From contig NW_027018345.1 in NCBI RefSeq assembly GCF_032854445.1, positions 1 through 37,178 on the forward strand: DNA of 37,178 nucleotides, in the 5' to 3' direction. A program made the translations under genes and the position numbers. Positions 11,301-22,260 of the stretch are shown here, piece by piece. Within the stretch, counting starts at the first letter, position 1. Every line of letters starts with the position of its first letter. The DNA is from Liolophura sinensis. Taxonomy: Eukaryota; Mollusca; Polyplacophora; Chitonida; Chitonidae. Below the pieces are notes generated by a model. That model searched no databases and was not told the DNA's origin. It saw only the letters and a program-made list of their open reading frames with translations.

Positions 11301-11620
11301 GCAGACACACAGGTAGACATATATTTTTATCCTCTCCATTCGGAGCACATAATACCCGAGGGGTGACGTAGCAATCAGCTTTGTCAACTGTCTCAACTGT
11401 CTCTCATTCTGTCCGTTTTGAACTGTTAACTTCTAGAGTGTTCAATGTATTTCCGGGAGACTTAACACGTATATTAGTGACAAATCACAGACGAGCATTA
11501 CGTTTTTTTTTTTTTGTTTTTTTTTTTTTCGTGAATTTCTTTTCCAATTTATCCAGTAAAATGTGACCTTGTAAACCCAACTTCTCCAGAATATTTTCAC
11601 AAAAATCCTCAGACTGGAGG

Positions 11621-11755
11621 CATTAGAGACCTTTAGTTAGAAGTTACAGGTTGTAACGAAGAACGTGCGGCTTCAGACCTGAATTAGTTTACCTATTCTA
11701 GTTTGAAGTTACAAGTCTTAAGTCGTACTTCAGGTCTAACTGAAGGTCTCTGATG
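11621..11755. mobile_element. Foldback MITE-like element (about 135 bp)
   Basis: The left arm CATTAGAGACCTTTAGTTAG is the inverted complement of the right arm (complement reads CATCAGAGACCTTCAGTTAG), with two mismatches in 20. Inner segments (CAGACCTGAA and TTCAGGTCTAA) also pair. No ORF is present. A clean target duplication was not found. Confidence 0.5.
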
Positions 11756-11994
11756 TTATATGTCTATGTCACGGAGGCCTGTATATTTCCTGCTGTATCA
11801 GTAAAACATGTCACGACGTGGTATGTGAAAACAGGCACGTGATCATGAACTGGTTATCATCGACTGTTATCTGCCCTTTGATCATTCCTTCCAGATTTGA
11901 TTTTCACTAAAGCGGGAGCTGTCGGAATTATCCATTGGAGGAAAGCGGACGTAAACTGAAAGACCTCCTGGACATACCGGTGACAGTCCAAAAT

Positions 11995-12180
11995 GTACAA
12001 AACTGCGGAATAAAGAGAAAAGCCAGAGCAGTGAGACAGTGTCATAGCTGCCAAGTGGTCACGTGTCACCGTTGAAATGCTGCCTCTTAACAGTTTATCA
12101 GGTTTATTCTAACTGTTCATGTAAATGCCTAAATATTAGCAAATTACTCGCCCCATAGAGTTTGCTTGAGAGTTACTTAA
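11995..12180 (+). repeat. Dispersed repeat R1, copy 3
   Basis: Contains 'aaaagccagagcagtgagac', 'caccgttgaaatgctgcctc' and 'ttattctaactgttcatgta', aligned in order with 6957-7100 and 12600-12815. Confidence 0.55.
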
Positions 12181-12599
12181 AAGTCCGAATTGAAATATCC
12201 CTAGAGCAAACAGAAACGTATTACTGTAACAGACCTAGCACTGAAAAATCTTAAGTAATACACAGATAGTGTATCTCCGCAAACGGACTTCGTTTTGACC
12301 CAATATTCCTGCTTCTTGTTTGACCATCGCCAGGAGAGTAATGACTATGAAAAACACAATAACATGTATGTCGTGCAGAGGGCTATGGACGCTTCTCGTG
12401 TTTATTAGCAATAAAAGAAACAAATTTGTGCTATGGTTTCAATTATAAACATAGATAATATAGTAAATATAAATCTACCACAAAATTCGATGACCTACTG
12501 GGTGTGACTAAACCATAGCATTAACAAAGCACACATATTTGATGGGAATACAGTGAATGAGGTGGGATCATACAGACAAGAGGGTATCAATGATTACAT

Positions 12600-12815
12600 A
12601 CCATGAAAGACTACAGCATACAGAGTAAAACCAGAGCGGCGACGACACTGCATGTGGTAGTAGGCAAATAGTCATACCTAACCGGTGAAATACGCTCTCT
12701 TGACAATGTAATTCAGTTAGGGTTTTATTCCAACTGTTGATGTACTATAACAGTAACTACTTATACACCCCGCCGATACACACACCCCTAGCACCACGGC
12801 TTAAGCAGAAATTGG
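12600..12815 (+). repeat. Dispersed repeat R1, copy 4
   Basis: Contains 'gtaaaaccagagcggcgacg', 'accggtgaaatacgctctct', 'ttattccaactgttgatgta' and 'cccctagcaccacggcttaa'. It is the longest copy together with 560-710. Confidence 0.55.
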
Positions 12816-13128
12816 TACAAAAATACACTGAGTTTAACTTCAATTTATAAGACACCAAACCACGTAAATACCAACCAATGAACACTGGCAGGAGTAAACA
12901 AAAAAGTCATTGCATATAAATGAAAAGTAAACATTAGTTTTCAAATATTTTACACAACTTCAAAAGATCGAATCCTAAAACAGTGATGAACAAAGCAACC
13001 AAGCACCGTGAATTTAACATTAAATCAAATGGAAGCGCAAGATAACAGGAATAAATACTACAGAAATTTCAGTTTTGACAATTTTTTCTTGTAACATTTA
13101 GTCTGACTCTCATCTAAAGTCAAATGTT

Positions 13129-16100
13129 CAGGCATGGCAACAGCTAATTCTGAAATCAGCTGAACATCAGCAGGGGGTCTGTGGCCCCCAGCCGCCGGGA
13201 CCAGGTCTTTGGGGTTCGGGGAGTGAGAAAGCACTAGAGAGCATTTAATACAAGATTAATAACGACAAAAATAAAGGATAAAAGTGTATTTTTACCTGCA
13301 ACACAACAGAAAATAAAGTATTCAGCCATGTTGAATACATGTATGTCATAATAAAACACTGCATTTCATTAACGGTAATGTCCCATCACATGTAATTTCT
13401 GACATACTTCTTGGAACAGTGTCTACTTTTTCCTTTTTTTGGCTTGTAATGCAGTTAATCTTTCAATGGCTTTCCTCTTCTGTTGCTGAGCAACCTTCTC
13501 CAAAGTCTTTATCCCTTTTCTAACAACTGTACTGGGAGGGACCACCTTTTCAGCAGATTTGATGTTTTTTAGTCTGTTCTGTTTTAATGTCTTCTGTTCC
13601 TCCCACAGCCTCTTCTGTTCCTCGGCTGCTGCCCTCATGTTGATACACAATGATTTGTCCACTTTGGTGTGTTTCACATCTGTCTTGGCAAAAAGTTTGA
13701 TAACAGTGGTGTTCCTGGCCTTAAGTGCATACTTTACAGTTTGGAATGCATTAAATGTGTTAACATTCATTCTTGATTACCGGGGATCAATTATGTTACC
13801 CATAAGGTTGAAAGATGATTCCACCATGGGTCCATGGAAACATGTTAATGCTGTTTTGGCAAGTTTACAAAGGGCTGGATACTTATTCGCTTCGTCCAAG
13901 GCTGCCCACCACTGATCAACGTCGTGGACACTTCTGTCAATTAGACTTGTTAGGCTCAAGTCTACATTGTACCTGGAATCTATGAGCTTCAAGTGACACA
14001 CTAGATTGTTCTTCATCTGTAAGGAAAGGTCTCAAGCTCTCACCTAAATATTTGAGACATTTAACAGTTTCACTGTGGCCTCTTGCTGATGGGTCAATAG
14101 CAGAAATTGACCGAAGAAGCTTGCTATCAAGAGGTAGTTTTTTCTGCAAATGCTGAGCACATGCAACATAAGCTGCAGAAACTTGCTTCAGAAACTCTGT
14201 TACTGTTGTGTCCTTTGGGTGACTACTCTTAATGATTTCTTCCACATTACTTCCAACAAACATGTCCTTGATATTGACAAACAGGTTACCATCATTCAAA
14301 TTTAGCACTTTCAACTGAGCTGCAGATTTCCCAGCGATGACTTCAGCTTTTACAAAGCATGCCAGAAAATCGGAGAATAATTGCTCCTGTTTGTCGTGTA
14401 ACACATGAATCATGGGTGTATTTGTTTGAAGGAGGCAGGTGAATTCTTTCAGCATACCCAGGACTGCAGAATATAATGACATGATTAAATGGGTCTTTTT
14501 GGACTGGAACAAGACTTTTTCAATAATCCTGCGCTTTCTCTCCTTACCATCTGCCGTAGTTTTCTTCTGCGCAAGCTCTGCCCAAATTTCGTCTAATCTA
14601 TTTAAGCCATCAGCTGTCAATTTTTGTTGGTCCACAATTCCATTTACAGGTTCCTGGTACAGTTCTTTATCGTCTTCCTTAAGGAACCCATAGTAGAATA
14701 CAGCAAAGGCATTCCATCATGACTAGGTTGGCCAAGCTTGTGTCATAACAAGAAAGCCACCTGTGAGGAATAAACTTCTTTGGCATGGTGAATGGTGTAT
14801 CAAGCATTTCACATATTTCACTGAAAAGCTGTCTTAGATCTGTACTCCACACCAAATCATTATGTAAGTCGTTGGCTAGACCTTCAACCCATCCTTCAAA
14901 AGGGGAACAGAATTTCTTGCACCCATTATGTACATGATGACAAGAATCCCCGTCAATATCAAGCAAGTTAGGAGCTCTCTCTCTCCGAATTTGAACTTCC
15001 AGACCATTCTTAGAACCCCGCATCACGTTGCACGAATCCATCAAAATGGAGACTAAATTTTTCCATGTAATTTCATGTCAGTGAAAAGGGAATCAAGAGT
15101 AGCAAGAATGCTCTTAGTGTCAACCTTGAAGACTTCACTGATCGAAGATGTTCAACCACAACTTTCTTCTGTTCCACGCTGAAATAACTGGCTAATACAG
15201 CTAACATCCTTTTGTCACTGTTAGATGTGCTTTCGTCAATATTGAGACTGAAAGGCTGAGACTGTAATGCACTGGCTGTATCTTCTGAAAAAGTCTTTCC
15301 CAGGCCATGTGTCAGTTTGTATCCTGCAGTCTTTCGTTCCAATTTAACACAACTCAGGGCTCTCGGGTCCTTTGCAAGTTCACAGGCTGTTTTGGACAAT
15401 CACTGGCACGAGGCTCAAGGGCAAGCTGTGTTCTGCTAGAACAGAGAGGACCAGAGCCTGAAAAAACAATAATCAAAATTTTAATTTAAGAAATAATTTA
15501 ATATGTACATAATATCTTTAGTTCCATAGATCTCTCTCTGTCAAAAAACAATGATATTTGTGTGTGTCTAGGTCAAATTAATACAACAAAATGATCCCAC
15601 AAGAGACGATCCAAGCAGATCTTTAATATTGCTCAGCTAATCATTATACAATCACTACTTATTAATGCGAAGGGGGGTGGGGGTGTAGTCTAGATATACC
15701 TCTAAGCTGTTGTATAAATTTAAATTATTTCAAGAAGTCAAAGAGAGACTTTAAATCAGGAAGACAGCAATTGATTAATTTTAGGCAGACAGCAATCGAC
15801 TGTAAAATGAACTCTCTAGGGAATATCAAGGAGTTTCTAGAAGCCATAGATTTACTACCTGAAGATCCTGACAAACAATATATGCAGCAGAATGGCCTCC
15901 TTTTCTACAATAGCACTCTACAAACTAACCAAGTCCGATAGTAATGATTATGAGTAATAAATTTGAAGCAAATGAAGTAGAGCGTGCACTACACCAGTAT
16001 AGGGCATGTAAGGTCTCGTCGGAATTCTTTGCACTTCTGGGTACCCTTGCTGCGTATAGGCATGCGTCCCCGAATCATGCGTTCGAACATGACGCCTGCT

Positions 16101-17391
16101 TGCGACGTGATAATGTAACCACGTCACCAAGCGAGCATGAACGTCACTAAGACGTTGGTTTCAGTGTCAGAGGTACCCGGAAATTGTGAATCTCGCTCAT
16201 TTTCTTCGAGACTTACATACCCAATTATAAAGCAAAGCCATATCCAAATTAATAGCATTAAATATGAAGCTAGCACTACAGTTAGTGTTGCAGTAGACTA
16301 TTAGAAATCCTTCACCAAAACCATCAGGAAAAGTGCAAGGGCAGAGATTTATTAGGACCAAAAGACTTACTTCTGACCGCTGTCAAAAAAGGAAAAAAAA
16401 TAAAATATTTTTGATTTTGTTGCAAATAGGTTAATTAATATTAAGCATGAATGTATATAAAAATAAAATAAAAATGAAGTAATGAAATTAAGGTTGTGAT
16501 TACATTAAACAAAGGCTGTCGATTAAATCAAACATTCATGCCGACAATACTGTGAATATTGAAAATCAGACAATCAAATAGTTTTTTCCAAACATAAAAA
16601 AGGTAAAGAGGCAGTCAATATAAGTTTACCTCAGAATGAACTTGTCTATCAGCAATTGGGGGTGAGTGGCTCCGACTCCGAGTCCCGCTTCTCGGTAGGT
16701 TTTGCAAGCGTCCCCCATCGTGTAGCATCAGTCACAGCGCTCTTTTTTGTGAACGCTGATCCCAGCGAATAATTCGAACGCCGAATTGACATATTCTCAG
16801 CGTGTTTTGAAACTTTCATGGCATGGTTTGTCAATGCAACGCATCCCCTAGAGCCGTAGTTGATGATGTCGTTGCAGTAGGTGCAGAGTGCTTTACCAGG
16901 GATGTCGCACTTTTTCACAAAGTTTGACAACTTCTCTGTTACGTCTTCGAAATTCTTTCCGATTTTTACTCGAACTGTAACGCTTCTGTCAAGCCACTCC
17001 CATCTAAATTTGTTGCGAACAGTCTTATCAATTTCTCGGACAGCCGATACCTGGTCTCTTGTCAAAGTTTTCGCCATTTTCGATTTGTAACATAGCGCGA
17101 AATTGAATAGAACAGATCGAGTGATTGGCTGGAGGAATGACCCCTGAACCAATGAAAACAGCCGTTTCAAACCCAACCCAAGGCTTCTTAAAATAGAAGG
17201 ATACAACAGAGCGCTCTCTGACAGTACGCACCAACCGTGCCTAGAATGCACGGACCGATGAAGTTACGGTACATTACCCACCCTATTTTTTTAATTTTTT
17301 TTTTAGCGAAATTTAACGTTTTAGAAAAATGGCCCTCTAGAATTTTAAAAACGGCGGAAATCCGCCGATCGGCGGAGAATTGCCATGCCTG
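13129..17391 (-). mobile_element. hAT-like DNA transposon, full length but decayed (4263 bp)
   Basis: A perfect 12-bp terminal inverted repeat, CAGGCATGGCAA, lies at 13129-13140 and, inverted, at 17380-17391. It is flanked by the direct repeat AATGTT (13123-13128 and 17392-17397), a 6-bp target duplication. Most hATs make 8 bp; some lineages make 5-6 bp. A perfect 16-bp palindrome, TCCGCCGATCGGCGGA, lies 15 bp inside the right end (17361-17376). The interior holds a two-exon transposase on the minus strand. The element lies 75 bp downstream of the membrane-protein stop codon at 17473. Confidence 0.9.
13423..17077 (-). pseudogene. hAT-like transposase, two exons, multiple frameshifts
   Basis: Exon 1 (17077-16630) starts MAKTLTRDQVSAVREID and carries a BED-type zinc finger: CTYC, NYGSRGCVALTNH and a second His 5 residues on. 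It ends at donor GAG|GTAAAC. Exon 2 (15457-13423) follows acceptor TTTTTTCAG|GCTCTGG and contains the catalytic-core landmarks SLNIDESTSNSDKR, DSCNVMRGSKNG, DIDGDSCHHVHN and HRWLSCYDTS. The C-terminal dimerisation region is DQWWAALDEANKYPALCKL then MVESSFNLMGNIID, and the tail is basic. Lesions seen are a one-base shift near 16660, one near 15385, at least one between 15070 and 15140, one near 14695, one near 13950-14010, and an in-frame TAA at 13779-13777. It encodes no functional protein. The 1.2-kb intron (15458-16629) holds nothing recognisable. Confidence 0.88.
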
Positions 17392-17472
17392 AATGTTGAA
17401 GTAAATTGAAGGACTTTAATGTCAGGGTAATTTTAAAACATAAAACATTTCCTTGAATATGCCCTCACCTAC

Positions 17473-18666
17473 CTACAAATCGCCAGTGTCAATTTTCAAG
17501 GTGGTGTCCCTTGTTGGATATAGGTTTCCTGTACTCTCACACTGGTAGTAGCCTGTACGCCAAACGTCCTTTATGTCAGTCAGCGACGTCTGGTGGACAA
17601 GGTTTCCCGAGTTTGAAAAGTACCGGAAATAACGCACTGGATTGACCGGAATATCGGTTAGCTCCCTTTGCCCACGAGTCGACGTGACATTAGGCCCCAT
17701 GATGTCTGGCTTTACAATAAGTGAGATGTCACCAAAGATTTTAGAATTGTTGAAAAAGCCGTGAATCGGTTTAATAAAATGAAATCGGAAGACAAAGACG
17801 GCGGTGTTTTCTGACGTGTGAAGATTTAAGCAAGTGGAAACCAGAAGTTCGTGACTTTCTACAAAACTGTCGTCGTTGTTTAAGCGAGTTAGGTTAGGCC
17901 TATAACATTCTTTGCCTAGCAGATTTTGTTTCTGTGTCATGTGTCCACGATCCGAGAATCTCACACCTAAAGAACAGGTCCTCGTTGGACATTCTCAGCA
18001 ATGGGGACATTTGTTTCTTTCATCCCTATGGGATCTGATAATCCTCCCTGGAAACAGAAATTTTTGGTTGACGAAATCACCTACGGTTTCGAAATACCTA
18101 TAGCTTTTAGTGCGCACCAGTTTTCCATCTTTGAGATGGTGCAAGATAAATACGCAAGACAAAAATATTGCGATGATTGAAATTGTTAAGGCACCGATCA
18201 AACCCAAAGTTCTAATCGCACAATGTTTGTGTTTTGCAACAATAGAGAGGATAAGAAGTATGAGGAAACTAATGAAAACCGCTACCAAAATCACTACGCC
18301 TTTGATAATTTGTACATTGCTTACAAGCTCCTTTTGACATGCCGCAACGTACACGTTCAGTGTAATTTGTGGTAGATCTGCACACCAAATCCCAATAGCT
18401 GATAAGAGATCAACATACAAGTCTATTTCCTTCCCCTTAAACGTTTTCAGTGCTGAGACCACCGTCTGCGTGATGAAGATAAAGAAACCGACGATTGCGA
18501 ACGTCAACACAGCATACGAAACAGCACATGACTCAGGGACCCGTTCGCGAATCAAAAGTTTCTTCAAACCCTCCAGCTGAGCGTAAAATATGAAGTCTCC
18601 TAAAACGTCAAGAAAATCGATTGTCAAAAACAGGAAAAAGTGGCCACAGCACCCTGAGATTGACAT
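17473..18666 (-). CDS. Multi-pass membrane protein, frame continues through one in-frame UGA
   Basis: ATG 18666 (MSISGCCGHFF) was chosen over an upstream in-frame GTG. Codons 1-223 encode about five hydrophobic segments: residues ~5-25, ~48-72, ~85-110, ~122-147 and ~155-180. The third contains ADLPQITLNVYVAA, loosely reminiscent of XK-like proteins. A TGA follows at 17997-17995, in the context CPHC-stop-ECPTRTC. The same frame then stays open for 173 more codons to TAG at 17473. That tail is Ser/Thr/Asn-rich with spaced cysteines and looks like a globular domain; part of it reads FHFIKPIHGFFNNSKIFGD. Either the product is a 223-aa membrane protein with a dead tail, or a 397-codon protein decoded through UGA, or a nonsense allele or sequencing error. 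I do not recognise the family. Confidence 0.65.
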
Positions 18667-18687
18667 TTTCCTGTCTTGTTCTGACAC

Positions 18688-19267
18688 TAAGGATATATTA
18701 CAAAACTGGATATTGCAGTGCTTTATTCCGCCTTGTAAGAAAAATGTCTAAGGGCAATTGTGATAAAGTCGCAGTGTGACGTAAGAACTTTCTAACTGCA
18801 ATTTGATGGTGGTACGTTGACACTTGACACCCTCTGTCCAAACGTAGTTTTGGTTGTGGTATTCCGACTGTCAATCCTTTACATTATAGGAAGATGATAA
18901 ACAAGGTATTCAAAACGCCAGCTTTTGTCACACGGACGCTCAGGTTTCTGGGGGAAACTGCCTCGTCTTTGTTATCTGTAATATATATGGTTTCAGTTTC
19001 AATTTCGAACAAAATTTGAAAATGAAAAATGAAACCAAACTACAGGTAGAATTAATTCATATTTAATTCTATACTGATAATATAAATATGGATAAATTCT
19101 TGCCTCTACTAGAAAAATATAATTAATTTACAGTAACAGAACTATTTGCTTTCGTTGTGTATCTGTCTTTGTCAGCCTCGTTGTATAGTGACTTTTTTAT
19201 TACCGACACGCCAGCGCGGCGCAATGACCCAGGAGTCTCTCACCAATACGGTTTCTGGGAGTTAACT
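18688..19267. other. Upstream region of the membrane-protein gene; nothing recognised
   Basis: AT-rich, no ORF of note. It presumably holds the promoter of the minus-strand gene at 18666, but no clear TATA or initiator could be chosen. Confidence 0.4.
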
Positions 19268-19475
19268 GTAGGCCCTGATAGGCCCTATATACCGTGACAA
19301 TGAAAATGTACGGGTAATTGTTACCAGCAATACAGTAAACATGTAAAACTTAAATGAAGGCCCTAGTAAGCCATATATACCGTGACAATGAGAATGTACG
19401 TGTAATTGTTATCAGCAAAACAGTAGACCTGTAAGCCTTAATTGAAGGCCCTTGTAAGCCCTATATACCGTAGTA
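19268..19475. repeat. 88-bp tandem repeat, about 2.4 copies
   Basis: Starts at 19268, 19356 and 19444 (period 88): 'aaggccctagtaagccatat', 'ataccgtgacaatgagaatg', 'tacgtgtaattgttatcagc'. It lies immediately upstream of the promoter module at 19540-19936. Confidence 0.8.
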
Positions 19476-19539
19476 GTAGGGAATGTAGGTTTGGTGTTTC
19501 TTTGAGGATCCATTTTTTGAGGTTTTGAGGATCTGTTTT

Positions 19540-19936
19540 TTTGAGGTGATGTGGTGGTGACGTCACACCTGCCAGCCCGAATGGCCAACCCCTCAGTTGT
19601 GGGTTTTTTTCCACAGCGCGGGGCGTATGTGTATAGGCTAGTGTGATATAGTGTACAGTATAACCGTATAACAGTATAGGGAAAAAAAGAGAGAAAAAAA
19701 AAAGAGGCAAAACGTCGGCTTGTAAAGTCGAGTGGGACAGCTCGAAAAGAGCTCCCGGGCGCCAAAACGGGCCAATGGGTGAGCCGGATTTGCCCCAAAA
19801 CTGCCCAATGGGAGGCCCGCAAAACGGACCAATCAGCGTGCGAGAAGAGGTTACGTAAGAAAAAACGAACCAATCAGCGTGTGGTGAATTACCGCGTGGA
19901 TAGGATAAAAGCCGGTGAAGACAGCGACCGGCAGCC
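19540..19936 (+). promoter_or_regulatory. Promoter module, copy 1 (CRE, four CCAAT boxes, TATA-like box)
   Basis: In order: a full CRE palindrome TGACGTCA (19558-19565), a purine tract, then the conserved core 'aaaacgtcggcttgtaaagt' and 'gggacagctcgaaaagagct' (19708-19752). Within the core, AGCTC-GAAAA-GAGCT is an inverted repeat. CCAAT boxes follow at 19772, 19805, 19829 and 19870; the last two are CCAATCAGCG, the NF-Y consensus. GATAAAA at 19904-19910 would place a start site near 19935. The same module, in the same order, precedes the zinc-finger gene on the minus strand (36588-36880). Function is inferred from motif content. Confidence 0.7.
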
Positions 19937-20446
19937 CAGGCAGCAAAATCGAGCCTACGAAAATATGAACAAGATATAGACGTCCCCCTGAGCCAAAATG
20001 AAATATATACATTGATCAATACCCAAATTAACAATCAGTGGAAAGAGGAATGGGATAAAGAATCCCGCGGACGGTGGCACTATAAAATATTAAACGGAAC
20101 GATTACAAAATTAAATTCGTTCCAATTATTGAATAACCAAGATGACAAAAACATATCACGCCTGAGACTAGGGAAAACAGGGCTCAAAGCACATCTAGCA
20201 ACTATAATCCAAAATTCTTCACCAACTTGCCCAGCCTGTCAAGAGCATGATGAAACCATAGAGCACTATTTGCTACAATGTATTAAACACAGTAAAGAAC
20301 GAAGACGATTGGCAGAATGCCTGCAAATCTACAAATGTGAACTTGACCTTCAGACTATCCTTAACCCCAAACCACACCTGAGAGCACAAATATTCTCCTT
20401 ACTAAAAGAATACATAAAATCGACGGGTTACGAAAGCCGAATCTGA
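19937..20446 (+). pseudogene. LINE ORF2 C-terminus (zinc-knuckle region after RNase H)
   Basis: An open frame of 169 codons without an ATG at its edge. It contains INNQWKEEW, ISRLRLGKTGLKAHLATI and the knuckle CPACQEHDETIEHYLLQC (C-x2-C-x7-H-x4-C). This is the typical C-terminal signature after the RNase H domain of I/jockey-type LINEs. The RT and endonuclease are absent through 5' truncation. Confidence 0.82.
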
Positions 20447-20465
20447 TAAAACACAATTGACCAAC

Positions 20466-20682
20466 AACGGCGATACCTTGATTCTGAGGGCCGTTTCTGC
20501 TCTAGTCAACAATACGTCACCTTCTCTGATTAAAAACGGTGCATTCTCCGTAATTACCAAACACATATACTAACAACGGCGATACCTTGATTTTGAGGGC
20601 CGTTTATTCCACAGATACATAATTCCTCCCTACAACTTTATCCCCAACTATATCGGCGATACCTTGATCTTGAGGGCCGATA
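20466..20682 (+). other. Three RNA hairpins with shared GATA bulge in the LINE
   Basis: Copies lie at 20466-20495, 20575-20604 and 20651-20682. The lower stem is AACGGC/GCCGTT in the first two and TATCGGC/GCCGATA in the third. The 18-nt interior is GATACCTTGATTCTGAGG, with single differences between copies. Inside it CCT pairs with AGG, leaving GATA as a 5' bulge. The stem change A-T to T-A at one position is compensatory. Confidence 0.75.
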
Positions 20683-21055
20683 AAACGTCCATGAAACCAA
20701 TCTGCAAAAACATAGCACACGAAAACAATGTAACCACAAAAGTTGATAACTGTAGTAATTAATAATATTTCTCCATTAACTAATCTGCCCTCTTATTTGT
20801 TGTTATTTATCTATTCTTATTAGTTGATATTTATTATCTATTTATTTACAAATGTGTATATATCATACGAGGGCAGACCCTCTATCAATTTCTGATTGGT
20901 AGGTATACCACTAATTTGCTCCTAAATATCTGTTTTATCAAATATCTTCTTGCTTAAGATATACATTATCTCATAAACAAAACACCTTCGCAAATCAAAA
21001 ATACAACTATCTTGTATATTTGTTTTCTCTATTTGTTTTCACAGGGAAAAAAAGG

Positions 21056-21622
21056 ATGAAAATCTTTATTATCGGCAGCAGTTACGTTCATAGACTGGAG
21101 AATAGTATCCTTCGAAATTCGATCCCAAACTCTAGAATCGACTTTGGAACAGGCCAAGACATTCGGTTTTTTGGCATTGGGGGAGCTAGAGTTGGGACAC
21201 TTAGATGCTCTGGAAGATTGGAAAGTCTCCTTCAGGAGACAAAACCTGACCTAGTTATCCTTCACATTGGGGGAAACGATGCGGACTCTCACAAATCAGC
21301 AGCAGCAATTTGCGCTGATATTTTAGACTATGTTGGTGCACTTAAAACGAAATTCCAAATTCCAAGGATCTACATCAGCCAGCTTCTTTACCGTCAGGTA
21401 ACTCGGCGAATTTCGGTCCACATTTATAATACAAAAATCCATGAAATTAACAAGAAGCTGACAAACAACCAATTGGCCACCTTCTGGAGACACCGGGGAC
21501 TGATCCGACCACAAAAACAAATTCTAACCAACGACGGAGTGCACCTAAACACTCTAGGCCAGGAACTGTTCTACCGGTCTATGAAACGTGCTGTCTGCGC
21601 CGCCATGGGAGGCAGAAAATAA
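21056..21622 (+). CDS. SGNH/GDSL-type hydrolase ORF carried by the LINE
   Basis: 188 codons from ATG 21056. The blocks in order are: block I FIIGSSYVHRLEN (nucleophile Ser in GSS); block II GIGGARVG (oxyanion Gly); block III HIGGNDAD (GxND Asn); block V NDGVHLNTLGQELF (catalytic Asp/His in DGVHL). All four catalytic landmarks are present and the frame is intact, so an active esterase is plausible. Esterase domains are known from ORF1 of CR1-like LINEs; here the ORF lies downstream of ORF2. A strong splice-acceptor context (TTTGTTTTCACAG|GGA, ending at 21044) lies 11 bp upstream of the ATG. This suggests expression from a spliced subgenomic RNA (inference). Confidence 0.82.
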   Translation: MKIFIIGSSYVHRLENSILRNSIPNSRIDFGTGQDIRFFGIGGARVGTLRCSGRLESLLQETKPDLVILHIGGNDADSHKSAAAICADILDYVGALKTKFQIPRIYISQLLYRQVTRRISVHIYNTKIHEINKKLTNNQLATFWRHRGLIRPQKQILTNDGVHLNTLGQELFYRSMKRAVCAAMGGRK

Positions 21623-22260
21623 AAATTGGAAATAGAGAAGGAAATCAATTAAAGAAGAAGACAGGGAAAACAATAAGAAGACCCATGGGACCAAAGAAAC
21701 TTAACAACCAGGAAACGAAGACCAGAAACATGAAAGACATCATGACAATAGGACTATCTCTTGCTTCAACTAAGTGGATGAGGCCTGACATCCTTGCTCC
21801 TCATTTATACTTGTCGCACCTGTTACAGGCACAGGTTTCCAGTACGCTGGTTTTTCCTGGACGGCGTCCGGTATAAGTGGCGGGAGCTCCTTAACTCCAC
21901 GCCACAGAGGAGGAAGCAAGAGAACAAAACTGTTAACCAATAAATAAAGGCACTACTGTTGTTTTCTCTCTGTGTAAATTTCTGTATAGGCAACTCATTG
22001 TAATCTTTTAATGCAGATCTATGTATTTCTAATGTAAAGATAACGTTAATCCCTGTAAATAGCTTACTATTTATCCCCTTTCTGTTAAATGACCATGGCA
22101 GCATTTGAACCTATAGAATAAGCTGTAACATGCTACCACAAAGAGGTTAATCCCACTAATTGACTCATGTACATATGTAAATAGTATACAAACGCACTGC
22201 TGTTATGTAATCAAAATATTCATGTGTTAAAAAAAAAAAAAAATAAAACACTGATTTGAT

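Noticed and set aside
16649-16660. Stop shortly before the hAT exon 1 donor as a true C-terminus
   Set aside because: Shifting one base gives PPIADRQVHSE up to the donor, matching the expected family sequence; it is a frameshift.
17995-17997. Firm selenoprotein call for the in-frame UGA
   Set aside because: No SECIS-like stem-loop with ATGA/AA/TGA core was seen downstream; kept only as one option.
19412-20034. Minus-strand ORFs of 150-200 codons across the promoter module
   Set aside because: Low-complexity translations of the CCAAT and purine-rich promoter block and the LINE edge; a homologous promoter copy at 36.7 kb does not conserve them.
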